Numbered from the stretch's first letter, positions 51,816-61,728 are shown. The stretch: 64,000 nucleotides of DNA from Halosimplex pelagicum (GCF_013415905.1 NZ_CP058909.1:496001-560000), one strand, 5' to 3'. Program-made: numbers and translations. Notes: generated by a model not told the origin, from the sequence alone.

Positions 51816-52844
51816 GTGCAGGAGTTCGCGTTCGAACTCGCGCTGTGTGCCCACCTGGAAGGCCCCGAGCGGGTGGTCGGCCGCCAGCTCGGCGCCGCGG
51901 TCCACGGGCGCCGGGTCGCGGACGTGGTCCTCGTCGAGCCCGGGCCCAAGTTCGAACGCCGGGCGGCGATCACGCCCGACACCGTCCCGCCGCTGGCGAT
52001 CGAGAGCGCCGTCGGGCCGGGCACCGCCCGGTCGGTCGCCGACGCCTTCGACTGCCACCCCGACCGCGCCCGCGCGGTCGCCGAGCGGGCGGTCGAACTG
52101 GGCTTCTTCGAGCGCGAGCGGACCGGTTCGAGCACGGCCGTCCGGGCGACCGTCCGCTACCCCGACGACTGGTTCGACTCGCTGGTCGGCATCGAGAACA
52201 AACCCGATCTGGACCGCCCGGGCGACCTGCGGGACCAGCTGCGGATCGACGCCTCGCTGGGGCTGTTCGACGAGGTGGTGCTGGCGACGAAGACGTACGT
52301 CACCGGCGCACATCTCAATCGCCTGCCCGACGCGGTCGGGGTCTGGCGGTTCGACCCCGAGACCGGCGAGCGCGAGGTCGTCCGCGAGCCCGAGCCGCTC
52401 GACACCGACGGACCGGGCATCGAGTTGCTCGACCGCGAGCCGGGCCGCGCCGAGGTGCGGCCGGTCACCGCCGCCGAGAAGCGCCGTCAGCGCCGACGGA
52501 TCGCCGAGCGGGCCTACGGGAAGGGGTGGCGGACCTACGAGCTGCCCGACTGCGAGCGGTGCGTCCCGGGTGACGCCGAACCGGCCGCGGTCGCCGACGC
52601 GGGGCTGCCGTGGTGCGCGTGGGGCGAGGAACTCGTCCGCCCGGTGACCGACTGCGGGCCGGCGTGTCCGGGGTACGAGCCGGCCGACGACGACGGCGAG
52701 GACGCGGACGACGACGACCACGAAGACGCGGGCGACGACCCGTCGCTGGACGACCCCGACGCCGTCCGCGCCCGGCGGAGCGCCTGGGAGCCGGACCCGG
52801 CGGGCGTCGACCGCCGGCAGGCCGGCCTCGACCGGTTCCGCTGA
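51816..52844 (+). CDS. DUF5787-like haloarchaeal protein with nuclease-like core
   Basis: A 342-residue protein starting GTG. The N-terminal part is alpha/beta (MQEFAFELALCAHLEGPERVVGRQLG), with a helix-turn-helix-like middle (ARSVADAFDCHPDRARAVAERAVELG). The phrase LVGIENKPDLDRPGDLRDQL resembles the E-x-K strand of PD-(D/E)XK nucleases, with a preceding acidic residue at DDWFDS. A Cys-rich stretch follows near the end (CERC, WCAW, CGPACPG), likely zinc-binding, then an acidic disordered tail. The family resembles DUF5787 from memory (not checked). Activity unknown. Confidence 0.7.
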   Translation: MQEFAFELALCAHLEGPERVVGRQLGAAVHGRRVADVVLVEPGPKFERRAAITPDTVPPLAIESAVGPGTARSVADAFDCHPDRARAVAERAVELGFFERERTGSSTAVRATVRYPDDWFDSLVGIENKPDLDRPGDLRDQLRIDASLGLFDEVVLATKTYVTGAHLNRLPDAVGVWRFDPETGEREVVREPEPLDTDGPGIELLDREPGRAEVRPVTAAEKRRQRRRIAERAYGKGWRTYELPDCERCVPGDAEPAAVADAGLPWCAWGEELVRPVTDCGPACPGYEPADDDGEDADDDDHEDAGDDPSLDDPDAVRARRSAWEPDPAGVDRRQAGLDRFR

Positions 52845-52845
52845 G

Positions 52846-53139
52846 TCACTCGGCGGCGTCGTCGGCGGCGTCGTCGGCCGCGTCGTCGCCGGTCGGGTCG
52901 TCGCCGGTCCCGTCCGACCGTTCACGCAGGTAGCGACTCCCGGCGACGTACACGAGCGAGAATATCAGGACGAACGACGCGGTCTCGGCGGGCGCGACGG
53001 CGCCGTCGAGGGCGAGTTGCACCCCGACGTAGGCCACCGTCGCGACGGCCGCGACGACGACCGTCGCGAGCACGGGCCGTTCGACCGCGACGTCCTCGGA
53101 CTCCACGTTCATGCCACGTCGCACGCTCTCGATCCACAT
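52846..53139 (-). CDS. Small two-helix membrane protein (97 aa)
   Basis: A short protein with two hydrophobic helices (about 22-42 and 50-70: VLATVVVAAVATVAYVGVQL and TASFVLIFSLVYVAG) and a C-terminal acidic tail of Asp-Asp-Ala-Ala repeats (DDAADDAADDAAE). ATG 53139 gives 97 residues; ATG 53112 (MNVESED) would give 88. It is convergent with the DUF5787-like gene, with the stops one base apart. Function unknown. The 171-bp spacer 53140-53310 has no further gene. Confidence 0.65.
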   Translation of the reverse strand: MWIESVRRGMNVESEDVAVERPVLATVVVAAVATVAYVGVQLALDGAVAPAETASFVLIFSLVYVAGSRYLRERSDGTGDDPTGDDAADDAADDAAE

Positions 53140-53280
53140 AGCTGTGAGGGCGCGGCCGAACGCCGACGACCCGCACGTTCCACACGAAACGGTGGGCGTC
53201 GCCGCGAGCCGCTGGACGACGCCGTGAGATGCTGGAGGGCGCCGTGTCGCGACCGTCGAGCCGCACGGGACGGGCCAAGC

Positions 53281-53288
53281 GTTTAGAC
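53281..53288 (+). promoter_or_regulatory. TATA box for the gamma-CA-like gene
   Basis: The octamer gtttagac lies 23-30 nt before ATG 53311 and fits leaderless initiation. Confidence 0.5.
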
Positions 53289-53310
53289 GTGTGAACACGA
53301 CACACACGAC

Positions 53311-53847
53311 ATGGACAGCCGCGAGTACGCGTTCGAGGGGCGGAGCCCGGAGATCCACGGATACGCCCACGTCAGCCGGGAGGCGACGCTGGTCGGCGAC
53401 GTGACCGTCGAGGCGAACGCGAACGTCTGGCCGGGGGTGGTCCTGCGCGGGGACGTGGGCCCGGTCCGGGTCGGCCGCGAGTCGGCGGTCGGCGACAACG
53501 CCACCGTCCATGCCTCCAAGGTCGGCGAGCGGGTGATGGTCGGCCACAGCGCGGTGCTGAACGACACGACCGTCGAGGACGGCGCGCTCGTCGGGTTCAA
53601 CTCCACCGTCAGCGACGCCGTCATCGGCGCGGGGAGCATCGTCGCGATGGGGACCGTCGTCCCGCCGGGCTACGAGGTGCCGCCGGAGTCGTTCGTCCGC
53701 GGGACGCCCGCCACGGTCACGCCGCTCTCGGAGACGAACATCGACCCCGAGGCCGTCTTCGAGGCGTTCAGCTCCGGCGACTACGCCAACCTCGCCGACC
53801 GCCACGAGGAGTTGTTCGACGGTCCCGGGGCGGACGCGGAGGAGTGA
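53311..53847 (+). CDS. Gamma-carbonic-anhydrase-like hexapeptide-repeat protein
   Basis: A 178-residue left-handed beta-helix protein (VSREATLVGDVTVEANANVW, then NVWPGVVLRGDVGPVRVG). It resembles the gamma-carbonic anhydrase/YrdA/PaaY group, which forms trimers with zinc at the subunit interface. Of the three expected zinc-binding His residues, those in ATVHASK and MVGHSAV are present, but the third, usually His in a xxHG turn, is Asn (VLNDT). It may therefore be a structural or weakly active homologue. A short acidic helix ends the protein. Monocistronic. Confidence 0.83.
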   Translation: MDSREYAFEGRSPEIHGYAHVSREATLVGDVTVEANANVWPGVVLRGDVGPVRVGRESAVGDNATVHASKVGERVMVGHSAVLNDTTVEDGALVGFNSTVSDAVIGAGSIVAMGTVVPPGYEVPPESFVRGTPATVTPLSETNIDPEAVFEAFSSGDYANLADRHEELFDGPGADAEE

Positions 53848-54216
53848 TCACTCCCGCTCGACCGACGGCTCGCGGTCGTCGACCGTCTCGCTCCCGTCGA
53901 GATCCTCGGCGCCGACCAGTCGTTCGACGCGGCGCTCGAACTCGGCGTCGCCGACCTCGCCGCGCGCGTAGCGCGCCTTGAGTTCCGCCAGCGGGTCCGC
54001 GGTGTCCTCCCGGGACTCGTCGTCGGTTCCGCGGTCGGGGAGCAGCGAGCCGACCTCCTCGGCGAACACGACCAGGACCGGCGTCAGCAGGAACCATCCG
54101 ACGATGAAGATCACGGCCGCGGGAACGGTCCCGACGAACAGCGCGGTGAGCAACCCGAACGGGAGCGTGAGTATCGAGACGAGGAGCCCCACGCCCGCGA
54201 CGGGGTGGTGAACCAT
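53848..54216 (-). CDS. SHOCT-domain membrane protein
   Basis: A 122-residue protein with two membrane helices at the N-terminus (about 6-30 VAGVGLLVSILTLPFGLLTALF and 33-55 VPAAVIFIVGWFLLTPVLVVF) and, after an acidic linker, a C-terminal SHOCT motif (DPLAELKARYARGEVGDAEF, about 81-100). SHOCT domains are short oligomerisation modules often found on small membrane proteins. ATG 54216 (MVHHP) has a TATA-like ccgttttttg 26 nt upstream. Convergent with the gamma-CA-like gene; the stop codons are adjacent. Confidence 0.8.
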   Translation of the reverse strand: MVHHPVAGVGLLVSILTLPFGLLTALFVGTVPAAVIFIVGWFLLTPVLVVFAEEVGSLLPDRGTDDESREDTADPLAELKARYARGEVGDAEFERRVERLVGAEDLDGSETVDDREPSVERE

Positions 54217-54237
54217 ACGCTGCGTTGACAGTCGAGG

Positions 54238-54247
54238 CAAAAAACGG
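54238..54247 (-). promoter_or_regulatory. TATA-like box for the SHOCT gene
   Basis: Coding-strand ccgttttttg is centred 26 nt before ATG 54216. Confidence 0.4.
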
Positions 54248-54277
54248 TTCGGTCGCGCGGGGTCGGGTCGCCGGGCG

Positions 54278-54727
54278 TCAGAGCCCGCTCGTGTTCACGG
54301 CGGTGGTCACGTCCCGCCAGTTGCGGACGGTCCAGTAACCGAGGCCGGAGGCGATCATCGCGGCCGACAGCAGGTACACCGAGAGGTGCGAGGCGACCAC
54401 GGCGTCGGGGTTGGTCAGCCCGTAGACGACGCCCTCGGTGCCCAGCCCGATCATCACGAAGCCGACGACGCCGACGCCCGCCGCGGTGACGAGCGCGGGC
54501 CGCCCGTAGTACTCGGAGTGTTCGGCCGCCAGCACGGCGGCGACGAAGCCGACCGACCCGGCGAGCACGTAGAGGGGCAGTCGCCCGACCAGCCCCGTCG
54601 CCGACCCCGACGCGATCCCGACGATGCCCATGAAGGCCGCCGTCAGCGCGAGCGTCGTCGCGCCGATGAGCGGCCCCGCCCGTGCCAGTACGTCCCGTTC
54701 CAGATACCCGTTCGCCGACGTAGCCAT
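54278..54727 (-). CDS. Four-helix membrane protein, unknown function (149 aa)
   Basis: A small integral membrane protein with four predicted helices (about 18-40, 50-68, 80-98 and 110-130: IGATTLALTAAFMGIVGI, LYVLAGSVGFVAAVLAA, VTAAGVGVVGFVMIGLG, VYLLSAAMIASGLGYW). Loops are short. I recognise no family. ATG 54727 has a TATA-like gtttttgta 28 nt upstream. It lies next to the SHOCT gene on the same strand but the 61-bp spacer contains the SHOCT promoter. Confidence 0.7.
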   Translation of the reverse strand: MATSANGYLERDVLARAGPLIGATTLALTAAFMGIVGIASGSATGLVGRLPLYVLAGSVGFVAAVLAAEHSEYYGRPALVTAAGVGVVGFVMIGLGTEGVVYGLTNPDAVVASHLSVYLLSAAMIASGLGYWTVRNWRDVTTAVNTSGL

Positions 54728-54750
54728 CACTACAACGACGCCCGTCTCCC

Positions 54751-54760
54751 TACAAAAACA
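54751..54760 (-). promoter_or_regulatory. TATA-like box for the four-helix membrane protein
   Basis: Coding-strand tgtttttgta is centred about 28 nt before ATG 54727. Confidence 0.4.
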
Positions 54761-54908
54761 CCCGTCAGCCGGGCGTCTGACCCGTGTGAACGCAGTGATG
54801 GGTACGTCGTCCGCTCGACCGCGACGGTCCGACCCGGCGGCGACCGTCCCGTCCGCGGGAGCGAGTCCGCGGTACATGAACGGGGCCGCGCAACGCCGGG
54901 CGAGGCAC

Positions 54909-56081
54909 ATGACACGACACACGCGGCGAGAGATCCTGCGGTTCGCGGGCGTCGGTGCGCTGGGCGGTGCGGGCGCGGTGGCGTCGGCGGTCGGCGAGAA
55001 CGAGGACGGCGCACAAGGCGCGTGGGAGGCGGTCGACTCCCCGACGGACAAGCCGCTCAACAGCGCGGTCGACACGGCGGCGGGGCCCTACGCCGTCGGC
55101 GGCGGCGGCGACGTGGTCGGGCGGACCGACGACGGCTGGCAGAAGGTCGTCGAGTACGGCCCGCAGGCCCGGAGCCGCCCGCTGACCGGTGTCGACGCGA
55201 CCGACGACGGCGCCGCCGTCTGGTTCGTCGGCGGCAGCGGCGTCATCGGCGAGTACAACGTCGAGACGCGGACGCTGACCAACTACTCGGCGCCGAAGGG
55301 CAAGACGAGCACCTGGGAGGACTGCGCCGTCCGCGGGACCGCCGGCGAGGACGAGCGCCTGTTCTTCGTCAACGGCTCGGGCGAGCTGCTCGTCGGCGTC
55401 CGCCAGGACAGCGGCGCGATGGAGTACCGCGACGTGATCAAGCCCGGCGGCGGCTCGACTATCCCCGGCATCGACTTCCACTCGCGGTCGGCCGGCCACG
55501 TCTGCAGCACGAGCCAGTTCGTCGCCGAGACGGGCGACGGCGGCGAGTCCTGGAACAGGATCGGCATCGGCTTCGCCGGCACGAGCTTCTTCGACGTGGC
55601 GAGCGCGGGCGAGCGCGACGTGAACGTCGCCGCCGGCAACGGCATCGTCTACCGCTACGACGGCTTCCGGTGGACGCCCCACGTGGTCGACGACGAGCGA
55701 CAGGCGATCCGGTCGGTCGACCGCACGCCCGACTCGGGCATCGCGGCCGGCGACGGCGGCAAGGTGTACGAACGGATCTCGACCGGGCAGTGGGAGCGGA
55801 CCCAGACCCCCGTGGAGACGAAACTCCGCGGCGTCGCTCGCGGCTCCGGCGTCTCGGTGGCGGTCGGCAACAACGGCCGGATCGTCGAGCGCGTCGACGG
55901 CGACGGGAGCGGCGGCACCGACACGGGGACCGCGACGGCGACGCCCACCGCGACCCCGACGACGAACGGAACGGCCGCCGTCGACGAGCGGACCGTCGTC
56001 GACGCCGACGCCGCCGAACGGGTGACGCTCCGGCTCGACCCGGCGATGGTCGACGGCTACCGCGAGGGCGTCTGGGTGTAG
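54909..56081 (+). CDS. Tat-exported beta-propeller (BNR/YCF48-like) protein
   Basis: A 390-residue secreted protein. The N-terminus MTRHTRREILRFAGVGALGG has a twin-arginine motif and a short hydrophobic h-region, so it is a Tat substrate, in accordance with the tatC pair in the window. The mature part has repeated strands of the kind VAVGNNGRIVER and WEDCAVRGTA, with recurring Gly-Asp-Gly-Gly turns (GDGGESWNR, GDGGKVYER), consistent with a six- or seven-bladed propeller as in photosystem-assembly/BNR proteins. A Thr-rich linker (TATATPTATPTT) precedes the C-terminal strand. Ligand unknown. A start at 54876 would add 11 residues before the Tat signal. Confidence 0.78.
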   Translation: MTRHTRREILRFAGVGALGGAGAVASAVGENEDGAQGAWEAVDSPTDKPLNSAVDTAAGPYAVGGGGDVVGRTDDGWQKVVEYGPQARSRPLTGVDATDDGAAVWFVGGSGVIGEYNVETRTLTNYSAPKGKTSTWEDCAVRGTAGEDERLFFVNGSGELLVGVRQDSGAMEYRDVIKPGGGSTIPGIDFHSRSAGHVCSTSQFVAETGDGGESWNRIGIGFAGTSFFDVASAGERDVNVAAGNGIVYRYDGFRWTPHVVDDERQAIRSVDRTPDSGIAAGDGGKVYERISTGQWERTQTPVETKLRGVARGSGVSVAVGNNGRIVERVDGDGSGGTDTGTATATPTATPTTNGTAAVDERTVVDADAAERVTLRLDPAMVDGYREGVWV

Positions 56082-56300
56082 AGGTACCCCTCCGAAACCT
56101 ATTTCTCGGCCTCCCGACTACCGACGGGTGATGACGCGGTCCGCTCTCGCGTGGCGCTGGCGCTCGCCCGCTCCGAGAGCGGAGGGTATCGCGAACGCGG
56201 TCGGTCGGGCCTAACCCGGTCGCCCGGGGCGCGGTGCTCACTCGTTCTCCCGCACGCTCGCCCGCCAGCTACCGCACTCACCGCACACCCACCGACACAC

Positions 56301-57536
56301 ATGCACGACGACAGCGCCACCGACGCACAGCCCGCCGACCAGTCCGCCGAGACCGACGCGACCGACCGCGCCGCCGACGGCGACGCCACCGGGACCGACG
56401 AGTTCACCGTCACCCCCTACGACGTGGCGGGAACCGTCGACTACGACCGCCTGCTCGAACAGTTCGGCGCCGACCGGCTCACCGACGAGCAGGTCGAACG
56501 GTTCCCCGACCACCCGATGCTCCGCCGGCGGGTCTTCTACGCCGGCCGCGACGCCGACCGCTACCTCGACGCCGCCGAGGCCGGCGAGACCCACTCGATC
56601 GTCACCGGGGTCGGCCCCTCGGGCCCGATGCATCTGGGCCACGTCCTCGTCTTCTACCTCGCGAAGCGACTGCAGGACGAGACGGGGGCGCACGTCTACA
56701 TCCCCCTCTCGGACGACGAGAAGTTCTACGCGAAGGACCTCTCGTTTTCGGAGATCGAGGCCGCGACCCGCAGCAATCTCCGCGACCTGCTCGCCGTCGG
56801 CTTCGACCCCGAGCGCACCCGGATCGTCGTCGACCGCCTCGACGCCGACGTTGTCTACCCGCAGGCGGCTCGGTTCGCCGCCGACATCACGCAGTCGACC
56901 GTCGACGCGACCTACGGCGACCCCGAGAACGTCGGCCTCTCCTTCTACCCGGCGATGCAGGCCACCCACCTGCTGCTCCCGCAACTCGTCCACGGCCGCC
57001 ACCCGACGCTGGTCCCCATCGCCGTCGACCAGGACCCCCACGTCCGGGTCTGTCGCGACGTGGCCGCCAAGGAACGGTTCGACGTGGACAAGCCGGGCGC
57101 GCTCCTCGGGAAGTTCCTCCCCGCACTCGACGGCCCCGGGAAGATGTCCGCCTCGTCGGACGCGCCCGCCATCGAGCTGACCGACGACCGCGAGACGGTG
57201 CGGGCGAAGATCATGGAGCACGCCCACTCGGGCGGCCGCGTCGACGTGGACGAACACCGCGAGCACGGCGGCGACCCGAGCGTCGACGTGGCATACCAGT
57301 ACCTCCACACGTTCTTCGAACCCGACGACGAGCGAGTCGAGCGGCTGGCGGCCGATTACCGCTCGGGCGAGTTGCTCACGGGCGAACTGAAGGGGATCGC
57401 CGCGGAGAAGATCGGCGAGTTCCTCGCCGAGCATCGCGAACGCAGGGACGCGCTGGGCGACCTAGAGACGGAACTCGAACCGTACCGGCTGACCGAGAAA
57501 GAGCGGGCGCAGCTGCGCCCGTCGGTGTTCGCGTAG
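56301..57536 (+). CDS. trpS: Tryptophanyl-tRNA synthetase
   Basis: A 411-residue class I synthetase that charges tRNA-Trp. The HIGH-like motif is HLGH (111-114, in GPSGPMHLGH), the KMSKS-like motif is KMSAS (281-285). The first 35 residues are an acidic haloarchaeal extension. YPAMQATHLLLPQ and VPIAVDQDPHVRVCRD are typical of the archaeal/eukaryotic TrpRS branch. The 219-bp spacer 56082-56300 holds no gene I can support; its promoter is not obvious. Confidence 0.95.
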   Translation: MHDDSATDAQPADQSAETDATDRAADGDATGTDEFTVTPYDVAGTVDYDRLLEQFGADRLTDEQVERFPDHPMLRRRVFYAGRDADRYLDAAEAGETHSIVTGVGPSGPMHLGHVLVFYLAKRLQDETGAHVYIPLSDDEKFYAKDLSFSEIEAATRSNLRDLLAVGFDPERTRIVVDRLDADVVYPQAARFAADITQSTVDATYGDPENVGLSFYPAMQATHLLLPQLVHGRHPTLVPIAVDQDPHVRVCRDVAAKERFDVDKPGALLGKFLPALDGPGKMSASSDAPAIELTDDRETVRAKIMEHAHSGGRVDVDEHREHGGDPSVDVAYQYLHTFFEPDDERVERLAADYRSGELLTGELKGIAAEKIGEFLAEHRERRDALGDLETELEPYRLTEKERAQLRPSVFA

Positions 57537-57546
57537 CCGAATCGCG

Positions 57547-58797
57547 CTACGTCGCGACTCGCTCGGCCAGGTCGACCAGTTCCTCGCGCGGCAGGTCGCC
57601 GACCACCGCTCGCGTCACGCCGTCGTCCGCCCAGACCACGGCCGACCCGTCGTCGCGCCCGACGTAGGTTCCGTCGGCGCCGGCGACGGTGACGGACTCG
57701 CTCTCGGTCGCGTTCTCGCCCGCGCTGGCGTTCAGAGACGGCAGGTCGTCGGCCGTCGCGACGACGGTCACGTTTGCCGCGCCGGTGTAGCTCTGGGCGG
57801 CGACGGTCCGGCCCGCTCGGGTCACGACGACCGCCTCGTCGAACGCGTACCCCTCGGTGTCGAGGCGCTGGAGGGTCACGTCGGTGCCCGCTTGCGCGGC
57901 GTCGAAGTTGTCGTAGCGCTCCTGGCCGACGGCGTTCACCGACGCGGCGTCGGGCGGCCGGAACGTGCTCTCGTGGACGCTCGCGTTGAACTGGAGGCCG
58001 TCGAAGGTGACTGTCGTCGAGTTCTCGCCGTAACTCGCGCGCAGCTGGTGGACGCGATAGTCATCGGTGTCGACCCACAGCGTCGCTTCCCCTCGATAGG
58101 ACTCGTTCGTCGGCTCGACCCCGACGACGTAGACCTCCGCGCCGTCCAGCGTCGTCGTCTCGCGCACCTCGGCGGTCACGTTCTCGGCGAGCCACGCCGT
58201 GACGTTCGCCGAGCGGTTCGGGTCGGCCCACGAGGTGCCGTTCCAGGTGTGGTTCCCCGCTTCGGCGTAGCTGCCGTTCCACGCGTGGCTGCCGTTCCAG
58301 TCGTGGCTGTGGTTCCCGGCGTCCGACCAGTTCCCGGACGGAACGGTGCCGTTGCCGGCGAACGCGGCCCCGTCTGCGGCCGTCGCCGACTCGTTCCACG
58401 CCGAGGCGTTGTCGGGCAGATCCCAGACGCGGGCGGTGTCGTTGGCGCCGTCGTAGACCCACGCGACCGAGCCGTTCGTGCCGACGGCGTACTCGCTGCC
58501 GTCGCGCGTGGTGCTCAGCTTCGTCCGGTTCGGGCGGTCGACGACGAACGAGACGGTCACCGAGCGCTCCGCGGTGGCGTTGGCGGCAGTGACGGTCGCC
58601 TCGCCGCTCAGCGTCTCGGCGCTCTCGTAGCGCTCCCCGACCCGGTCGAGGAGTTCCTCGCCGTCCGGCTGGGCGTCGCCGTCGAGCGTGCTGGCGGGGA
58701 GGGCGCCGGTCGCGACGGCCGCAGCGAGCGCCACGGCGAGGACGCCGACCGCGACCAGCGCGGACCGCATCGGGAGAGACCCGCTATCGTCGGTCAT
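57547..58797 (-). CDS. LolA-like exported protein with Asn/Trp-rich insert
   Basis: A 416-residue protein anchored by one N-terminal helix (SALVAVGVLAVALAAAVATG). From about residue 45 it resembles LolA/LolB-type or DUF4367/DUF2092-like half-barrels: helix GEELLDRVGERYESAETLSG, then strands VSFVVDRPNRTKL, SVAWVYDGAND, and later TLWVDTDDYRVHQLRA. A stretch of about 40 residues (about 152-195) is dominated by Asn, Trp, Gly and Ser with many NxS/T sequons (GNHSHDWNGSHAWNGS). It is divergent from the MacB-like ABC pair, with a 101-bp shared spacer, suggesting a functional link. Substrate unknown. Confidence 0.72.
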   Translation of the reverse strand: MTDDSGSLPMRSALVAVGVLAVALAAAVATGALPASTLDGDAQPDGEELLDRVGERYESAETLSGEATVTAANATAERSVTVSFVVDRPNRTKLSTTRDGSEYAVGTNGSVAWVYDGANDTARVWDLPDNASAWNESATAADGAAFAGNGTVPSGNWSDAGNHSHDWNGSHAWNGSYAEAGNHTWNGTSWADPNRSANVTAWLAENVTAEVRETTTLDGAEVYVVGVEPTNESYRGEATLWVDTDDYRVHQLRASYGENSTTVTFDGLQFNASVHESTFRPPDAASVNAVGQERYDNFDAAQAGTDVTLQRLDTEGYAFDEAVVVTRAGRTVAAQSYTGAANVTVVATADDLPSLNASAGENATESESVTVAGADGTYVGRDDGSAVVWADDGVTRAVVGDLPREELVDLAERVAT

Positions 58798-58867
58798 TGG
58801 CGCGGGTTAGGGCCGGAGACGCATAACGCCACGGACGGTCGGCTGTCGCCGCCGACGGTCGCCGAGG

Positions 58868-58877
58868 GGTTCATTTC
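58868..58877 (+). promoter_or_regulatory. TATA-like box for the ABC transporter operon
   Basis: The A/T patch in gggttcatttccc is centred about 25 nt before GTG 58899. It lies in the 101-bp divergent spacer 58798-58898. Confidence 0.35.
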
Positions 58878-58898
58878 CCAGCGCCCCCTGGGACGGGT

Positions 58899-59650
<752 letters not shown>

Positions 59651-59651
<1 letters not shown>

Positions 59652-60892
59652 TGGACCTGACCGAGACGCTGCGGATCAGCGTGCGATCGCTCCGCTCGCA
59701 TCGCCTCCGGGCGGCGCTGACGGTCGTCGGCATCGTCATCGGTATCGCCGCAGTCGTTACCTTCGCCACCTTCGGCGCGAGCCTCAAGGCCGACGTAGTG
59801 TCCGAAATCGAGGGCTCCAGTGCCAACGAGGTGTACCTCGTCGCCAGCGAGGCCGGCGAGGGCGGGGGCTTCGGCGGCGCCGGCCAGCCCGTCTTCACCG
59901 AGTACGACCTCTCCCAGTTGCGCGAGATCGAGGGCGTCCAGCGGGTCGTCCCGCGGGGTATCGTCCCCGTCAGCGCGATCGCGCACGACAACGAGACCAT
60001 CGCACAGCGACAGGTCACCGCGACCAACGCGACCGCCTTCGAGACGGCCACCTTCGAGTCCGGGCGACCGTTCCGCAACGGCGCGAGCGAGGCGGTCGTC
60101 AACCGCCCCGCCGCGCAACTCTTCCCCGGCAACCTCTCGACGGGCGACGACCTCTCGATCACCCGGTCGTCGGGCGAGCGGTTCGAGGTCACCGTCGTCG
60201 GGGTCGTCAACGGCACCGGCGGCCAGCTCCCCTTCAGTTCGTTCACCGACCAGCCGCGGGTGTTCGTCCCCGCCGACCCGTTCTACCAGTCGGTCGTCGA
60301 GAGCCCGAACGCAGTGAGCAATCAACGGGTCTACTCGCAGGTGACCGTCGTCACCGACCCCGCCGACACCACCGCCACCCAGGAGCGCGTCCGCGAGTAC
60401 TTCGCCAGCCCTCGCTCGGACGCCGCGCAACTCGTCCCCGACGGCTACGAGGTCGCCGCGCGGACCAACGCCGACCTAGTCGACAGCATCGAGCGCATCG
60501 TCACCCGGCTCACCCGCTTCGTCACCGGCATCGCCGTCATCGCGCTGATCGTCGGCGCCGTCGGCATCGCCAACATCATGCTCGTCAGCGTCACCGAGCG
60601 GACCCGCGAGATCGGGATCATGAAGGCCGTCGGCGCGCGCAGCCGCGACGTGATGGCGCTCTTTCTCGCCGAGGCGGTCCTGCTCGGTGCGCTCGGCGCC
60701 GTCGTCGGCGTCCCGCTGGGGATCGCCGGCGGGTGGGTCGCCACCCGCTACGCCGAGATCCCCCTCGAACTCGCGCCGGGGTGGTTCGCCGCCGCGGTGG
60801 CCGTGGGCGTTCTCACCGGCGTGATCGCGGGGCTCTACCCCGCGTGGCGCGCGGCGCGGGTCGACCCGATCGACGCGCTTCGGTACGAGTGA
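59651..60892 (+). CDS. MacB/FtsX-type ABC transporter permease
   Basis: A 413-residue permease with the MacB plan: one N-terminal helix (VVGIVIGIAAVVTFATFG, about 24-41), a large extracytoplasmic MacB_PCD domain (about 45-275), and three C-terminal helices (about 292-318, 335-365, 375-395) of the FtsX fold with the coupling motif TERTREIGIMKAVGARSRDV. The C-terminus GLYPAWRAARVDPIDALRYE is the family signature. MacB-type proteins transmit mechanical force to extracytoplasmic partners rather than transport across the membrane; a LolA-like protein is encoded divergently next door. Confidence 0.93.
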
Positions 60893-60925
60893 GGTGTCCG
60901 GTGCCGGCTCACCCGGCCACCACGA

Positions 60926-61612
60926 CTACCCCCCGGCGGCCACCCGGCGGCGCTGGCCCCGGAGGACGAGCAACGCGCCGGCGATCCCGGCGACCCACTG
61001 GAGGGCGATCACGATGTCGCGGCGCTCGCCCGTCGTCGTCCGGGACGCCACTTCGGTGACGACGTAGTAGCTCCCGTCGTGGGCCACGAGTTCGTCGGCG
61101 TCGTCGAGCGGGTCGCTCGTCCGGAACTGCCCGGTCTCAAGCGCCCTGCGGACACCGCGGGAGGCGTCGTCGCTCGACACCGCGATCGAGTCGAGCACTC
61201 GCGACTGTTCGACCGGTTCGAGCCCGTACTCGACGGTTCCGTTCGCCAGCTCTTCGGCCTCGGTGTCGAAGAAACCCTCACCCCAGACGTGGACGTAGTA
61301 GTATCGACCGTATCGGACGACGGCGAGCGGATACGCGTCGGACGTGATCCCGCCGTCCGCGTGGACCGCCCGTTCGAGCGCGCACGACCGACTCAACGGA
61401 TAACCGAGACACGCGACCCTCGGGTCGATCTCGTCGACACCGATCGGCGCGCCGTACGTCCCGTTGTCGTAGAAGGTCACTTCCTTCGGCTCGTACGTGT
61501 AGCTGTCCGGGTCGCCCAGATCGAGGGCACCGACGACGAACGGGTTCAGCACGAGGGCGAACCCCGCGACGATCAGGAGTCCACCCCACTGGCGATCCGT
61601 GAGCGACTGCAT
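60926..61612 (-). CDS. Membrane-anchored protein of unknown function (228 aa)
   Basis: One N-terminal helix (GGLLIVAGFALVLNPFVVGAL) and one C-terminal helix (IVIALQWVAGIAGALLVLRG) enclose an extracytoplasmic domain of about 160 residues with two cysteines (ACLGYPLSRSC) and YYYVHVWGEGFF. The phrase DSYTYEPKEVTFYDNGTYGAP early in the domain is likely conserved in relatives. I recognise no family. It is convergent with the MacB-like permease and divergent from the KH-protein gene. Confidence 0.68.
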   Translation of the reverse strand: MQSLTDRQWGGLLIVAGFALVLNPFVVGALDLGDPDSYTYEPKEVTFYDNGTYGAPIGVDEIDPRVACLGYPLSRSCALERAVHADGGITSDAYPLAVVRYGRYYYVHVWGEGFFDTEAEELANGTVEYGLEPVEQSRVLDSIAVSSDDASRGVRRALETGQFRTSDPLDDADELVAHDGSYYVVTEVASRTTTGERRDIVIALQWVAGIAGALLVLRGQRRRVAAGG

Positions 61613-61728
61613 TACACCCGATCGTTCACTCCGTCCGACAAGACGGTATCGGTCCCGCGGCCGGTCGGCGGCCGGGTCGCCCGCGCGCCGCCCTGGGTGC
61701 CCGTCACACGGTGGCTCGCCCAACAAAG

